From positions 2,759,001-2,823,000 of the forward strand of contig NZ_CP019952.1 in assembly GCF_002021815.1 (NCBI RefSeq): a stretch of 64,000 nucleotides of DNA, written 5' to 3'. Of this stretch, positions 26,992-39,757 are shown in pieces. The position numbers were made by a program, and so were the translations under genes. Every line of letters starts with the position of its first letter. The first letter of the stretch is position 1. The stretch comes from Pseudomonas parafulva. Lineage in GTDB: Bacteria; Pseudomonadota; Gammaproteobacteria; Pseudomonadales; Pseudomonadaceae. The notes under the pieces are model-generated. The model was given only the letters and a program-made list of their open reading frames with translations, made no database searches and was not told where the DNA came from.

Positions 26992-29292
26992 TCAGAGGTT
27001 TTCGTAGCGGTTCATGTCCAGCACGCCGGCCTCCACCGGGTCGGTTTCCAGAATGAACGCGCTCAGGTCATGGAAATAACGCCAGAATTGCGGGTGAGTT
27101 CGGCGTATACCCCATCGCTCGACGATGCGCTCGAAGCGAGCGGTATCATCCTTGGCCTGACTCATCAGGTCGACGAACACCGGTACTTCGGCGGCTGGCA
27201 CGTTGAACATGAAGTTGGGGTAGCTGGTCATGACCCCGGGCTGCAAGGTCAGGGTATCGAGGCCCGGCTGGTAACGATAAGCCTCGCCCAACAGGAATGC
27301 CACGTTGCTGTGCGCCCGGTTGCGCATCAAAGTATAGACCTGCCGCTGCCCACCCTGCCTTTCGATGCGCAGCAGCGTCGCCTCGGGCAATTGATTGATC
27401 ACTTTCAACCCTGCGGCCGGACGCGAGACCAGCCGGCTGAGGGACTGCTCTGCATTGCGGAACTCTTCAGTCATCTGCGGCCGCGAACAGTACGCCCCCT
27501 GGCAGCGGTTGATCGGGTCGGGTGAAGCATTGATGCTGGCGGTCCGCGCGATCAGCTGCAACCCGAAGTCGTGTTTGGGATCGTGTGGACTCAGGGCAAG
27601 GCCGCTCGGGGTATCGGCGTCGATGTTTTCGTAGTCGAGCCACATCTTTATCTTGCCGCTGTCTTGATACCAGTCGCTCAGGATGCCCTGGCGCGACTCG
27701 GCCGGCATCAGGCGCAGGAAGTTGACCTCGGCGCCGTTGCGGATCAGGTCGAAGTACAGGCGCGTCTGCAGCTGGTGCGACAGGTTGCCGAAGACGTCGA
27801 AGTTGACCGCCAGCTGGTAGTAGGTGCGCTCGAGCAAGGGGTAGTCGAACAACCACATCGTCAGGGGCACATCCCCCACCAGGCCCTTGGTCACTGTAGC
27901 GCTGTCGAAGTGACGGAAGATGCTCAGCAACGCGTTGTCGTTGCCTGTCCACAAGGTCGACCAGCCCGGGGCCGGCATGTCGGCATAGGCTTCACGGCGC
28001 AGTTTCTCGTACTCGTTGCGCTTGTCGCGATAGGCGCGCCACAGCGCAAGCACACTGCCCACATCGTCATTCTGACCCGGCATGGCGAGCAAGGGCGTGG
28101 CCTTGCCACGGTAACGGGCATCGGTGACGTAGCGGTCGAAGGCAGGCTCCTGGAACAGCGCCCAGAAGTTGTCGCGGATCACGTCCGTGGCAATCTGCCC
28201 ACGGCACACCGGCCCGCGTATGAATGTGCGTACGAAGTACTCGGCGTTGTCGAGCATGAACTGGTAGCGAGCCACCGCCGGGATCGCCTCGAAGGTTTCG
28301 AAAGGGTTGGCGCGGTGACGAGGGCCGTAGCCTGGCAGCGTGGTCACCTGCCAATCGCCGGCGTAGAAGAGCTGCTTGACCCGCTTGAGTTTTTGCGGAC
28401 CCAGGGGGTAGGTGATGTGTGTCTTGTGCACGATCACGCCCTGGACGGGAATCAGGCGATAAAAGAACTCAGTTCCGGGCGGATCATTGGGCCTGCGCGT
28501 GGCGATGATATCGGCAGGCTGCCCGCTGGGCGTGCGCGAGCGCACCCATTGGAAAAAGTGCCCCTGCTCACCCCCGGTAAAATGGATGTGGGCGAGGAAC
28601 AGATGCTCGTACAGCCAACGCCCCACCAGGGCTTCTGAAGCCCCAGGACGATTGAGCAGCGCTTCCCATTCGGCGATCTGACGGGCTTCGCTGGCACTGG
28701 GCTTGATCGCCTGGTACTCGACTGGCGCACCCGCCGCCAGCCAGCCACGCAGTGTCGCGTATTCCTGGTCGGTCAGGCCGGTGACGGCCAGCGGCATGCC
28801 TTCCATGGGATGCGCACCGGCGTAGGCGTCGAACTCATGGGGCAACGGACACATATTGTTGCGGTTCAGGCCTAGTGCAATCTCATCCGGTACCTTGGCA
28901 TTTGGCGTGAGCGGCGTCTTGTGCCCCAGCTCGAGCATGCGCGCCATCAATGCGGCTTGGCTGCCCTGGTTGTCGAGCACCGAATAGAAGCCCTTCTTGC
29001 GCCACTCGGCCTCGCCATGAGCGTCATAGAACAACCGGGTGGGCGCCACGGCCTTGCTGCGCTCGCCCTGATAAACGGGCACCTTGCTGGCGCCGCGCAC
29101 GGCGCCTTCGGCTGCCTCCAGCTTTAGCTGGCAGGCAGCGTCGTTGCAGGCGTGGCAGGCAACGCATTTTTCGGTGAAGATCGGCTGGACATCACGGGTG
29201 TAGGAGATGGCTGGACTTGCTTGAAGACCTTGCCCGAACGCCGCGCTACTGAGTAAGAGAGCGACAAAGCCGGCAAGCATACGATGCACCAT
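26992..29292 (-). CDS. cti: cis/trans fatty acid isomerase
   Basis: A 766-residue periplasmic heme protein that turns cis-unsaturated membrane fatty acids into trans without removing them, a quick response of P. putida to solvents and heat. The length equals that known for P. putida Cti. A cleavable signal (MVHRMLAGFVALLLSSAAFG) is followed by the c-type heme motif CVACH. The start at 29292 matches that N-terminus; an extension to 29334 is possible but not family-like. It is divergent from metH. Such proteins act constitutively, so regulation at the level of transcription is not expected to be strong. Confidence 0.96.
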   Translation of the reverse strand: MVHRMLAGFVALLLSSAAFGQGLQASPAISYTRDVQPIFTEKCVACHACNDAACQLKLEAAEGAVRGASKVPVYQGERSKAVAPTRLFYDAHGEAEWRKKGFYSVLDNQGSQAALMARMLELGHKTPLTPNAKVPDEIALGLNRNNMCPLPHEFDAYAGAHPMEGMPLAVTGLTDQEYATLRGWLAAGAPVEYQAIKPSASEARQIAEWEALLNRPGASEALVGRWLYEHLFLAHIHFTGGEQGHFFQWVRSRTPSGQPADIIATRRPNDPPGTEFFYRLIPVQGVIVHKTHITYPLGPQKLKRVKQLFYAGDWQVTTLPGYGPRHRANPFETFEAIPAVARYQFMLDNAEYFVRTFIRGPVCRGQIATDVIRDNFWALFQEPAFDRYVTDARYRGKATPLLAMPGQNDDVGSVLALWRAYRDKRNEYEKLRREAYADMPAPGWSTLWTGNDNALLSIFRHFDSATVTKGLVGDVPLTMWLFDYPLLERTYYQLAVNFDVFGNLSHQLQTRLYFDLIRNGAEVNFLRLMPAESRQGILSDWYQDSGKIKMWLDYENIDADTPSGLALSPHDPKHDFGLQLIARTASINASPDPINRCQGAYCSRPQMTEEFRNAEQSLSRLVSRPAAGLKVINQLPEATLLRIERQGGQRQVYTLMRNRAHSNVAFLLGEAYRYQPGLDTLTLQPGVMTSYPNFMFNVPAAEVPVFVDLMSQAKDDTARFERIVERWGIRRTHPQFWRYFHDLSAFILETDPVEAGVLDMNRYENL

Positions 29293-29425
29293 GTGCGAGA
29301 TGTCCTGATTATGTGCAGCCAACGCAATAAGCATGGGCAGTGTTTGTATTAATAGCTGAGTAAGACCCAGGCAACATGAACATATTTCATGGAAACCGAG
29401 CGCACCCCTAAAAACCGTGCAGCTT

Positions 29426-29434
29426 TGTTATGAT
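29426..29434 (+). promoter_or_regulatory. candidate extended -10 promoter of metH
   Basis: TGTTATGAT fits an extended -10 element (TG-N-TATGAT) 38 bases upstream of the metH ATG. A good -35 hexamer at 17 bp is not visible, which is tolerated by extended -10 promoters. Confidence 0.4.
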
Positions 29435-29472
29435 TCAGCACTTTCTGATTTCCGCCCGTCCAGGTAGTTCAT

Positions 29473-33180
<3,708 letters not shown>

Positions 33181-33193
33181 GGCACACCCGCAT

Positions 33194-33220
33194 CCAGCTG
33201 TTCCCGTGGGGCGCAGCTGG
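33194..33220 (+). other. hairpin after metH
   Basis: CCAGCTG and CAGCTGG form a 7-bp stem around a 13-base loop, 13 bases beyond the metH stop. No U-tract follows, so termination here is possible but unproven. Confidence 0.35.
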
Positions 33221-33267
33221 AAACAAGGCGCGTCAGTGTTGATGCGCCATGTGATCGGTGAGCAGGA

Positions 33268-33381
33268 TTAGGGGTGAGTGCCCCAATACACCGCCGTGAT
33301 GACGACCAGCGCGACCAGGCACAGGATTGCCCAGGTATCGACGCCATGGCTGGGCTTGCGCAACTTCGTTGGATTGGTCAT
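33268..33381 (-). CDS. 37-residue single-span membrane peptide
   Basis: The frame from ATG 33381 to TAA 33268 encodes MTNPTKLRKPSHGVDTWAIL followed by a hydrophobic helix (CLVALVVITAVYW) and GTHP. The basic N-terminus, one 18-20 residue span and short polar end predict an inner-membrane peptide with the N-terminus inside. AGAGG lies eight bases before the ATG. I do not recognise it, and the evidence is start signal plus coherent topology only. Confidence 0.55.
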   Translation of the reverse strand: MTNPTKLRKPSHGVDTWAILCLVALVVITAVYWGTHP

Positions 33382-33466
33382 GGCATTGCCTCTTGTAGTG
33401 ATTATGGGAATGCACCGCACAATCGGCAGTTAAGACCAGCAAAGACCTTTGCTCAAGCAGGGCTTT

Positions 33467-34549
33467 TCAGTATTCGACCGGTGACGTCAGGAACGGGTAC
33501 TGATAGCCAGCCGTGCGCCCTATCGCGCTGTACGCCTTGAAGTCCACGCCGTGGTCGGCCAACTCCAGTCGTTTAAGCCATTGCCCGGCCTTGGCCTGGT
33601 CGATGCTCTGCAGCACAGGCAGGCTGTAATTGCGCAGGCCGTCGCGCCCGAACGGCAGGCCGTGGGCATCGTCATACAGCATGACCATGGCCCAGCCCCC
33701 AAGGCTGAAATGCCCGCCCATCAGTACACTCAAGCGCCCATCCAGACGCGCACGCAACGCCTCCCCCGAGCTGTTCACCGCACTGAACATGACATCCTTG
33801 CCTGGCTTGAGCCCCGCTTCCTCGAACGCCTGCATGGCCCCAAAGGCCATCTCGTCGTTGGCCGACCATACAAGCCGTGTCTGTGGGTAGCGTTCGAGCA
33901 GAAACCGCGCCTGCTCGTAGGCGCGCTGCCGGCTCCACCCGCCGTACACCACCTGCCGCAAGCGCACCTGGGGGAAGTCGGCCAAGGCACGGCGCATGCC
34001 TTCTTCCCGGCGCTGCGAGGCAGGCGTAGTTTTCACGCCTGAGAACGCGACCAAATCCACTGGGCCACTGGTGGCAGGCAATTGCGCGATCATTTCACGC
34101 AACATCTGGAAACCGGCTTGTTCGTCATTGGTGGTCAAAGAACCCAACGGCTGCGCGAATTTGTCAGGCCGAGCGCTGACAGCCCGCGCCTGGCTAGGCG
34201 TCAAGCCGTTGTTGACCAGCAACAGCTTGACCCCCGCCCCTTGCGACAGGCGCATGATCTCAGGGGCGATGTACTGCTCGTTTACCAGTACCAGGTAATC
34301 AGGTCGCCTGGGCCCATCGAGGGCCGCCCGGGCCTGGCTCAGGGCAAGATCGGTCCGGCGCTCGCCATACTCCACACGCAAGTCCATGCCCAGTTCGTCA
34401 GCGGCGGACTGCATGAACCGGCTGTAGCTGGTCCAGAATGTCTCGTCTGGCGAACCCGGGTTGAGGAAAACCACTGACACCGGCTGCGCACTTGCGCTCA
34501 ATGGCAGGGCGAAGCACAGGCAAAGGCAGCGGTACAGGGCCTTGAGCAT
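33467..34549 (-). CDS. periplasmic binding protein, sugar/autoinducer type (Peripla_BP_4 fold)
   Basis: A 360-residue exported protein: signal peptide (MLKALYRCLCLCFALPLSASA), then a type I periplasmic-binding fold (VSVVFLNPGSPDETFWTSYS, LVLVNEQYIAPEIMRLSQGA, LVWSANDEMAFGAMQAFEEA, the last being the usual ligand-hinge region). No permease, ATPase or receptor kinase is next to it, so it may be an orphan sensor or feed a distant system. The start at 34549 opens the signal peptide; the frame runs on to 34588. Confidence 0.85.
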   Translation of the reverse strand: MLKALYRCLCLCFALPLSASAQPVSVVFLNPGSPDETFWTSYSRFMQSAADELGMDLRVEYGERRTDLALSQARAALDGPRRPDYLVLVNEQYIAPEIMRLSQGAGVKLLLVNNGLTPSQARAVSARPDKFAQPLGSLTTNDEQAGFQMLREMIAQLPATSGPVDLVAFSGVKTTPASQRREEGMRRALADFPQVRLRQVVYGGWSRQRAYEQARFLLERYPQTRLVWSANDEMAFGAMQAFEEAGLKPGKDVMFSAVNSSGEALRARLDGRLSVLMGGHFSLGGWAMVMLYDDAHGLPFGRDGLRNYSLPVLQSIDQAKAGQWLKRLELADHGVDFKAYSAIGRTAGYQYPFLTSPVEY

Positions 34550-34601
34550 AGGCTGACGTCTCTGAAGCAAACCCAGGATTATACCCATCGGGTCAGAACT
34601 G

Positions 34602-34693
34602 GCGCATAAATGGCAGTCAGTCTCACATAGTCCGTTTGGTTCTTTTCATATGCAAAAACATCACTTTTGCGCATAAATACAACCTGCTATGGT
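34602..34693 (+). promoter_or_regulatory. cysI upstream region with direct repeats and candidate promoter
   Basis: GCGCATAAAT occurs twice in direct orientation (34602-34611 and 34669-34678). The second copy ends ten bases before an extended -10 (TGCTATGGT, -10 hexamer 34688-34693), and overlaps an imperfect palindrome TATGCAAAA...TTTTGCGCATA (34649-34675). A sulfur-responsive activator such as CysB would be the natural regulator, but I cannot match its loosely defined site. Confidence 0.4.
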
Positions 34694-34760
34694 GCCCCGG
34701 CTCCGAACCGGAGTGCGCGGCCGTGCGCGCGAATAGCTGCATGCCTGAGACAGGACTTTT

Positions 34761-36413
34761 ATGTACGTATATGACGAATACGATCAGCGGATCATCGAGG
34801 ACCGCGTCAAGCAGTTCCGTGATCAGACCCGCCGCTACCTGGCCGGTGAGCTGAGCGAGGAAGAATTCCGCCCGCTGCGCCTGCAGAACGGCCTATACAT
34901 TCAACGATTCGCGCCGATGCTGCGTGTCGCCGTTCCTTATGGCCAACTCAATGCCCGGCAGGTGCGTACCCTGGCCAAGATCGCCCGCGATTACGACAAG
35001 GGCTACGCGCACATTTCCACCCGCCAGAACGTGCAGTTCAACTGGCCGTCCCTGGAAGATATCCCCGACATCCTGGCCGAATTGGCGACCGTGCAGATGC
35101 ACGCCATCCAGACCAGCGGCAACTGCCTGCGCAACACCACCACCGATCAGTTCGCTGGCGTTGCAGCCGATGAAGTCATCGACCCGCGCCCCTGGTGCGA
35201 GATCGTCCGTCAGTGGACCACGTTCCACCCGGAATTCGCCTTCCTGCCGCGCAAGTTCAAGATCGCCATCAACGGTTCGAAACAGGACCGCGCGGCCATC
35301 GAAGTGCACGACATCGGCCTTGAGCCGGTGCGCAACGACGCTGGCGAGCTGGGTTTCCGCGTCCTGGTCGGGGGCGGATTGGGCCGCACGCCGGTGGTCG
35401 GTTCGTTCATCAATGAGTTCCTGCCCTGGCAGGACCTGATCAGCTACCTGGACGCTATCCTGCGCGTCTACAACCGCTACGGCCGCAGGGACAACAAGTA
35501 CAAGGCGCGGATCAAGATTCTGGTCAAGGCCCTGACACCCGAAGTCTTCGCCGAAAAGGTCGAGGCCGAAATGGTCCACCTGCGTGGCGGCAGCAGCACG
35601 CTGACCGAGGCGGAAGTGCAGCGCGTGTCGCGTCACTTCGTCGATCCGCAGTACCTGGCGCTGGACGATGTCGACTACAGCGCCTTGGACAGCGAACATC
35701 CAGGGTTCGCGCGCTGGCGCTCACGCAACACCCGCGCCCATAAACGCCCTGGTTACGTGGCCGTGACCCTGTCGCTCAAGCCCACCGGCGTTGCCCCAGG
35801 TGACCTCACCGACAAGCAGCTCGACGCCGTAGCCGACTTGGCAGAACGTTACAGCTTCGGCTTCCTGCGCACCTCGCACGAGCAGAACATCATCCTGGCC
35901 GACGTCGAGCAACGCCAGCTGCATGCCCTGTGGCTGGAGCTGCGCGAGAGCGGATTCGCCACCCCGAACATTGGCCTGCTGACCGATATCATCTGCTGCC
36001 CAGGCGGTGACTACTGCTCCCTGGCCAACGCCAAGTCGATCCCCATTGCCGAATCCATCCAGCGTCGTTTCGACGACCTGGACTACCTGTTCGACATTGG
36101 CGAGATCGACCTGAACATTTCCGGTTGCATGAATGCGTGCGGTCACCACCACGTCGGTCATATCGGCATCCTGGGCGTGGACAAGAAGGGCGAAGAGTTC
36201 TACCAGGTATCGCTGGGCGGCAACGCCGCGCGCGACGCCAGCCTTGGCAAGATCCTGGGCCCCTCGTTCGCCCAGGACGACATGGCCGATGTGATCGAGA
36301 AGCTGATCGCCGTCTACGTCGAACAACGCACTGAAGAAGAGCGTTTCATCGACACGTACCAACGCATCGGCATCGACCCCTTCAAGGAACGCGTGTATGC
36401 AGCGAATCATTAA
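34761..36413 (+). CDS. cysI: sulfite reductase hemoprotein
   Basis: A 550-residue enzyme that reduces sulfite to sulfide for cysteine synthesis, using siroheme and a [4Fe-4S] cluster. It has two nitrite/sulfite reductase half-domains; HISTRQNVQFNW with the anion-binding Arg lies near residue 88-100, and the cluster ligands are in CCPGGDYCSLANAKS and ISGCMNACGHHHVGHIG. The DUF934 gene overlaps its 3' end by 17 bases, an arrangement found in pseudomonads that use ferredoxin or a separate reductase in place of CysJ. Confidence 0.95.
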   Translation: MYVYDEYDQRIIEDRVKQFRDQTRRYLAGELSEEEFRPLRLQNGLYIQRFAPMLRVAVPYGQLNARQVRTLAKIARDYDKGYAHISTRQNVQFNWPSLEDIPDILAELATVQMHAIQTSGNCLRNTTTDQFAGVAADEVIDPRPWCEIVRQWTTFHPEFAFLPRKFKIAINGSKQDRAAIEVHDIGLEPVRNDAGELGFRVLVGGGLGRTPVVGSFINEFLPWQDLISYLDAILRVYNRYGRRDNKYKARIKILVKALTPEVFAEKVEAEMVHLRGGSSTLTEAEVQRVSRHFVDPQYLALDDVDYSALDSEHPGFARWRSRNTRAHKRPGYVAVTLSLKPTGVAPGDLTDKQLDAVADLAERYSFGFLRTSHEQNIILADVEQRQLHALWLELRESGFATPNIGLLTDIICCPGGDYCSLANAKSIPIAESIQRRFDDLDYLFDIGEIDLNISGCMNACGHHHVGHIGILGVDKKGEEFYQVSLGGNAARDASLGKILGPSFAQDDMADVIEKLIAVYVEQRTEEERFIDTYQRIGIDPFKERVYAANH

Positions 36414-36891
36414 GCACAACCAGATCGTCGACGAAACCTGGCACCTGCTGCCTAAGGAAACTTCGTTCGACGAACTGACCAACTGCGACGACTACATCGT
36501 GCCCCTGCAGATGTGGCGCGACCATGCCCATGCCCTGAAAGCCCGCGACGGTGGCCTGGGCATCTGGCTGGACAGCGACCAGGAGGCTGAGGAGATTGGC
36601 GAGGACGTCCAACACTTCCAGGTCATCGCCCTGAATTTCCCTGCCTTCACCGACGGGCGCAGCTATTCCAATGCGCGCCTGCTGCGCGACCGCTACGGCT
36701 ACAAGGGTGAGTTGCGCGCCATCGGCGATGTGCTGCGCGACCAGCTGTTCTTCATGGCCCGTTGCGGTTTCGATGCATTCGCCATCCGCGCCGACAAGGA
36801 CCCCGAAGACGCCCTGCAGGGCCTGAAGGACTTCTCGGTCACCTACCAGGGTGCCACGGACCAGCCGCTGCCTTTGTTCCGCCGGCGCTGA
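36397..36891 (+). CDS. DUF934 protein linked to sulfite reduction
   Basis: A 164-residue protein with the DUF934 core ALNFPAFTDGRSYSNARLLR followed by ELRAIGDVLRDQLFFMARCG. Members are almost always next to assimilatory sulfite or nitrite reductase genes and are thought to support them; the biochemical role is unknown. It starts inside the end of cysI, implying translational coupling. Confidence 0.93.
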   Translation: MQRIIKHNQIVDETWHLLPKETSFDELTNCDDYIVPLQMWRDHAHALKARDGGLGIWLDSDQEAEEIGEDVQHFQVIALNFPAFTDGRSYSNARLLRDRYGYKGELRAIGDVLRDQLFFMARCGFDAFAIRADKDPEDALQGLKDFSVTYQGATDQPLPLFRRR

Positions 36892-36902
36892 GCCCGTTGT
36901 TC

Positions 36903-36933
36903 GTCACGGCCGTGCACCTGCCACGGTCGTGAC
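36903..36933 (+). terminator. strong hairpin after cysI-DUF934
   Basis: GTCACGGCCGTG (36903-36914) pairs with CACGGTCGTGAC (36922-36933) over 12 bp with one G-U pair and a 7-base loop, 11 bases past the stop codon. A run of T is missing, so it may be an RNA 3'-end stabiliser rather than a true intrinsic terminator. Confidence 0.5.
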
Positions 36934-37082
36934 GGGCAGCCCCCACACTCGACCACACCGGTACTCCGCACACATCAGCATTGTTGTCGCCGACGCAATT
37001 ATGAAGTCTGCCTGGTGATGATTCTCGCTTTGTCCCAGGCACGCTACGCTTTTCGGACACATTCATGCCGAGGAGTCGAGCA

Positions 37083-37547
37083 ATGTCCCGTCCACCGCTG
37101 CCACCTTTCACCCGCGACAGCGCCATTGAGAAAGTCCGTCTGGCCGAAGACGGCTGGAACAGTCGCGATGCTGCCAAGGTGTCGCTGGCCTATACCCCCG
37201 ATACCGTATGGCGCAATCGCGCCGAGTTTCCCCGTGGGCGAGCCGAGGTTGAGGCTTTTCTGACCCGCAAATGGAACCGCGAGCTTGATTATCGGCTGAT
37301 CAAGGAGCTTTGGGCCTTCACCGAAAACCGTATTGCCGTGCGCTATGCCTATGAGTACCGCGACGACAGCGGCCAATGGCACCGGGCATATGGCAACGAG
37401 AACTGGGAGTTCGCCCCGGACGGGCTGATGCACTATCGGCACGCGAGCATCAACGAGCACCCAATCGCAGAAAGCGAGCGCAAGTTCCATTGGCCGCTCG
37501 GCCGACGCCCTGATGATCATCCGGGCCTCAGCCAGTTGGGGCTCTGA
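37083..37547 (+). CDS. DUF1348 (SnoaL/NTF2-like) protein
   Basis: A 154-residue single-domain protein of the NTF2 cone fold, DUF1348 group: [58 protein letters not shown] and [13 protein letters not shown] are characteristic. No activity is established for the group. ATG 37083 follows GAGGAGTCGAGCA; the frame reaches upstream to 37065. Confidence 0.9.
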   Translation: MSRPPLPPFTRDSAIEKVRLAEDGWNSRDAAKVSLAYTPDTVWRNRAEFPRGRAEVEAFLTRKWNRELDYRLIKELWAFTENRIAVRYAYEYRDDSGQWHRAYGNENWEFAPDGLMHYRHASINEHPIAESERKFHWPLGRRPDDHPGLSQLGL

Positions 37548-37631
37548 ACCACGGCTAAGCGCACAGGGGCGCTTTGAGGCCTGCAAGCGGTGTACAGTAG
37601 CTGCACAACAACATCGCCAAGGAGCCCGCCC

Positions 37632-38780
37632 ATGACCGTGACGCTGTCACCGCTGCATATCGATTGCGACTTCGATTCTGGCAACATCGAAGTCATCGAC
37701 GCCAGCAATCCTGCCCAGGTCCGCCTCGCCATCCGGCCGGACACCCACAGTGGCCACTACCAGTGGTTTCACTTTCGCGTCAGCGGCCTGACGCCTGGGC
37801 AGAAACACCGGTTCAGCCTCGACAACGCTGCTGGCTCGTCTTACAAGAATGCCTGGACTGGCTACAACGCCGTGGCCTCTTACGACCAGCAGGCCTGGTT
37901 TCGGGTGCCCAGCCAATTCGATGGTACCGCCCTGAGCTTCGAGATCACGGCGCAGCAACCGCAGATCTGGTTCGCCTACTTCGAGCCCTACCCCCGTGCA
38001 CGCCACAATCAACTGATCGAACGTGCGCTCGCCCTCCCCGGCATCACATTGCTGGCCAGCGGCCGCAGCGTCCAGGGTCGCGACATACCGCTGCTGCGCG
38101 CAGGCGACGGTGCAGCGGGCAAGCGCAAGGTGTGGTTCATCGCCCAGCAACATCCCGGTGAGCACATGGCCGAGTGGTTCATGGAGGGGCTGATCGACCG
38201 TTTGCAGGCTGGCGACGCCACTGTCCAGCAACTGCTGAGCCGCGCTGATCTGTACCTGATTCCTAACATGAACCCTGACGGTGCCTTCCTGGGCCATCTA
38301 CGCACCAATTACGCCGGCAAGGACCTTAACCGCGCCTGGCAGGACGCCAATGTCGAGCTCACTCCGGAAGTGTTCTTCGCCCAGGCGCAGATGAAACAAT
38401 ATGGTGTGGACGCCTTCATCGACGTGCACGGGGATGAAGAAATCCCCCATGTATTCACTGCCGCCTGCGAGGGCAACCCAGGTTACACAGCCCGCCTCGC
38501 CCACCTGGAAGAAACCTTCCGCAACACGCTGATGAGCCTGACGGCAGACTTCCAGACCACCCATGGGTACACCCGTGACGCGCCAGGTAAGGCCAATACG
38601 ACGTTGGCCTGCAACGCCGTGGGGATGGCGCACGACTGCTTGTCACTGACCCTGGAGATGCCGTTCAAGGACCACGACGATGCCCCCGACCCGCGCACGG
38701 GCTGGTCAGGGCTGCGCTCCAAGGCATTGGCGAGCGCCGTATTGGATACGCTCGCCGCGATGGTAGACGACCTGCGCTGA
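37632..38780 (+). CDS. M14-family zinc carboxypeptidase (cytosolic AGBL-like)
   Basis: A 382-residue protein. An N-terminal beta domain (about 1-120, DFDSGNIEVIDASNPAQVRL) precedes a catalytic domain with zinc ligands in QQHPGEHMAEW (H-x-x-E) and DVHGDEE (His), the substrate-binding NMNPDGAFLGHLRTNYAGKD region and the catalytic Glu in LTLEMPFKD. This layout is that of the cytosolic carboxypeptidase / deglutamylase group; bacterial targets are not known. The start at 37632 follows AAGGAG. It nearly abuts the converging csuE-like gene, with 8 bases between them. Confidence 0.92.
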   Translation: MTVTLSPLHIDCDFDSGNIEVIDASNPAQVRLAIRPDTHSGHYQWFHFRVSGLTPGQKHRFSLDNAAGSSYKNAWTGYNAVASYDQQAWFRVPSQFDGTALSFEITAQQPQIWFAYFEPYPRARHNQLIERALALPGITLLASGRSVQGRDIPLLRAGDGAAGKRKVWFIAQQHPGEHMAEWFMEGLIDRLQAGDATVQQLLSRADLYLIPNMNPDGAFLGHLRTNYAGKDLNRAWQDANVELTPEVFFAQAQMKQYGVDAFIDVHGDEEIPHVFTAACEGNPGYTARLAHLEETFRNTLMSLTADFQTTHGYTRDAPGKANTTLACNAVGMAHDCLSLTLEMPFKDHDDAPDPRTGWSGLRSKALASAVLDTLAAMVDDLR

Positions 38781-38788
38781 GCCTTCTC

Positions 38789-39757
38789 TCAGAACTGGAC
38801 GTCCAGTACCACGCTGTCCGAGTAGCTCGCCGCCGGCGGCGTAGCCTGGTCGGTATAGACGCGGGCGTTGTAGTTGAAAACCTGACTGCCAGTGCCAGTG
38901 CCTATGCCCGGGTTGACGTCGGCATCGGCACTGGCCCGCCTGGCGCTACCGCTCGCGCCCCAGCGAACGGTGCCTGCGCCCTTGTAGATGTCGTACGCCA
39001 GGTAATTGTTGGCAGCCGACTTCATGCGCCGCCGCCCGCTCAGCACGTTCTGCCCATCGCTGAGCCCGACGCTGTAGGCACTGCCTTTGGTACAGGAAAC
39101 GCTCAGGCTCTGGCTGACCGTTGCGAAGGCGCTGACCACAGGCGCAGAACCGAAGTTGATATTCGGCGTAACGATCTGGCAATCATTGGTCACCGTCAGG
39201 CTGACGGTCAGGTACTGGGTGCCTGATCCGGTATCCCGCCCGATGCACAACCCGCCCAGCGAAAGCCCTTCACAATAGTTCCAGGTCCAATCCAGCTTGA
39301 GGGTCTCCTGATAGAGACCTGCCGCCACGTTACTCCCGATCTGGGTGCGAAGGTACAACGGTACAGTCTTGGGCGTACCGTTGAGCAAGCCCAGCAGGTC
39401 GAGGATACCCGTGCGTCCGTACTCGAATGCAACACCGCGGCTGATGGGAAAGTTGGTGGTGGCATCGGCGTAGAGCGTATACGGGATGACATCCCCTGTA
39501 GGGCCAAGCACCCCCCCCGTGGACGGCTGTACCGTCAGCTTGAACGAGTCGGTGTTGCTGAGCACGCTCAATACCGTGCCATTGCACTGTAAACCGGCGT
39601 TCGCCGTGGATGCTGTCTGCACGGCGGTGCGAACCTGGGTTGAATTGAGGGCGCCGAACAGAGCGGGCGCGGTGGCCACCGACGCGCACTTGGCCAGGGC
39701 AGGCTCTGCGCAGAGCGCTAGAAACCCTGCGCAGAGCCAGGCTTGATGGCGGCTCAC
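38789..39757 (-). CDS. Csu-type pilus tip adhesin (spore coat U domain protein)
   Basis: A 322-residue exported protein: signal peptide (MSRHQAWLCAGFLALCAEPALA), then two SCPU-type domains, as in the two-domain tip adhesin CsuE, the last gene of archaic chaperone-usher operons. It ends in SDSVVLDVQF, a donor/chaperone strand ending like those of the subunits. The start GTG 39757 overlaps the usher stop (GTGA); the frame reaches upstream to 39826 without sense. Probable role: surface attachment and biofilm formation. Confidence 0.88.
   Translation of the reverse strand: MSRHQAWLCAGFLALCAEPALAKCASVATAPALFGALNSTQVRTAVQTASTANAGLQCNGTVLSVLSNTDSFKLTVQPSTGGVLGPTGDVIPYTLYADATTNFPISRGVAFEYGRTGILDLLGLLNGTPKTVPLYLRTQIGSNVAAGLYQETLKLDWTWNYCEGLSLGGLCIGRDTGSGTQYLTVSLTVTNDCQIVTPNINFGSAPVVSAFATVSQSLSVSCTKGSAYSVGLSDGQNVLSGRRRMKSAANNYLAYDIYKGAGTVRWGASGSARRASADADVNPGIGTGTGSQVFNYNARVYTDQATPPAASYSDSVVLDVQF

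Noticed and set aside
27571..28638. 355-codon plus-strand frame inside cti
   Set aside because: Antisense to a verified cti gene, no recognisable domain or start signal.
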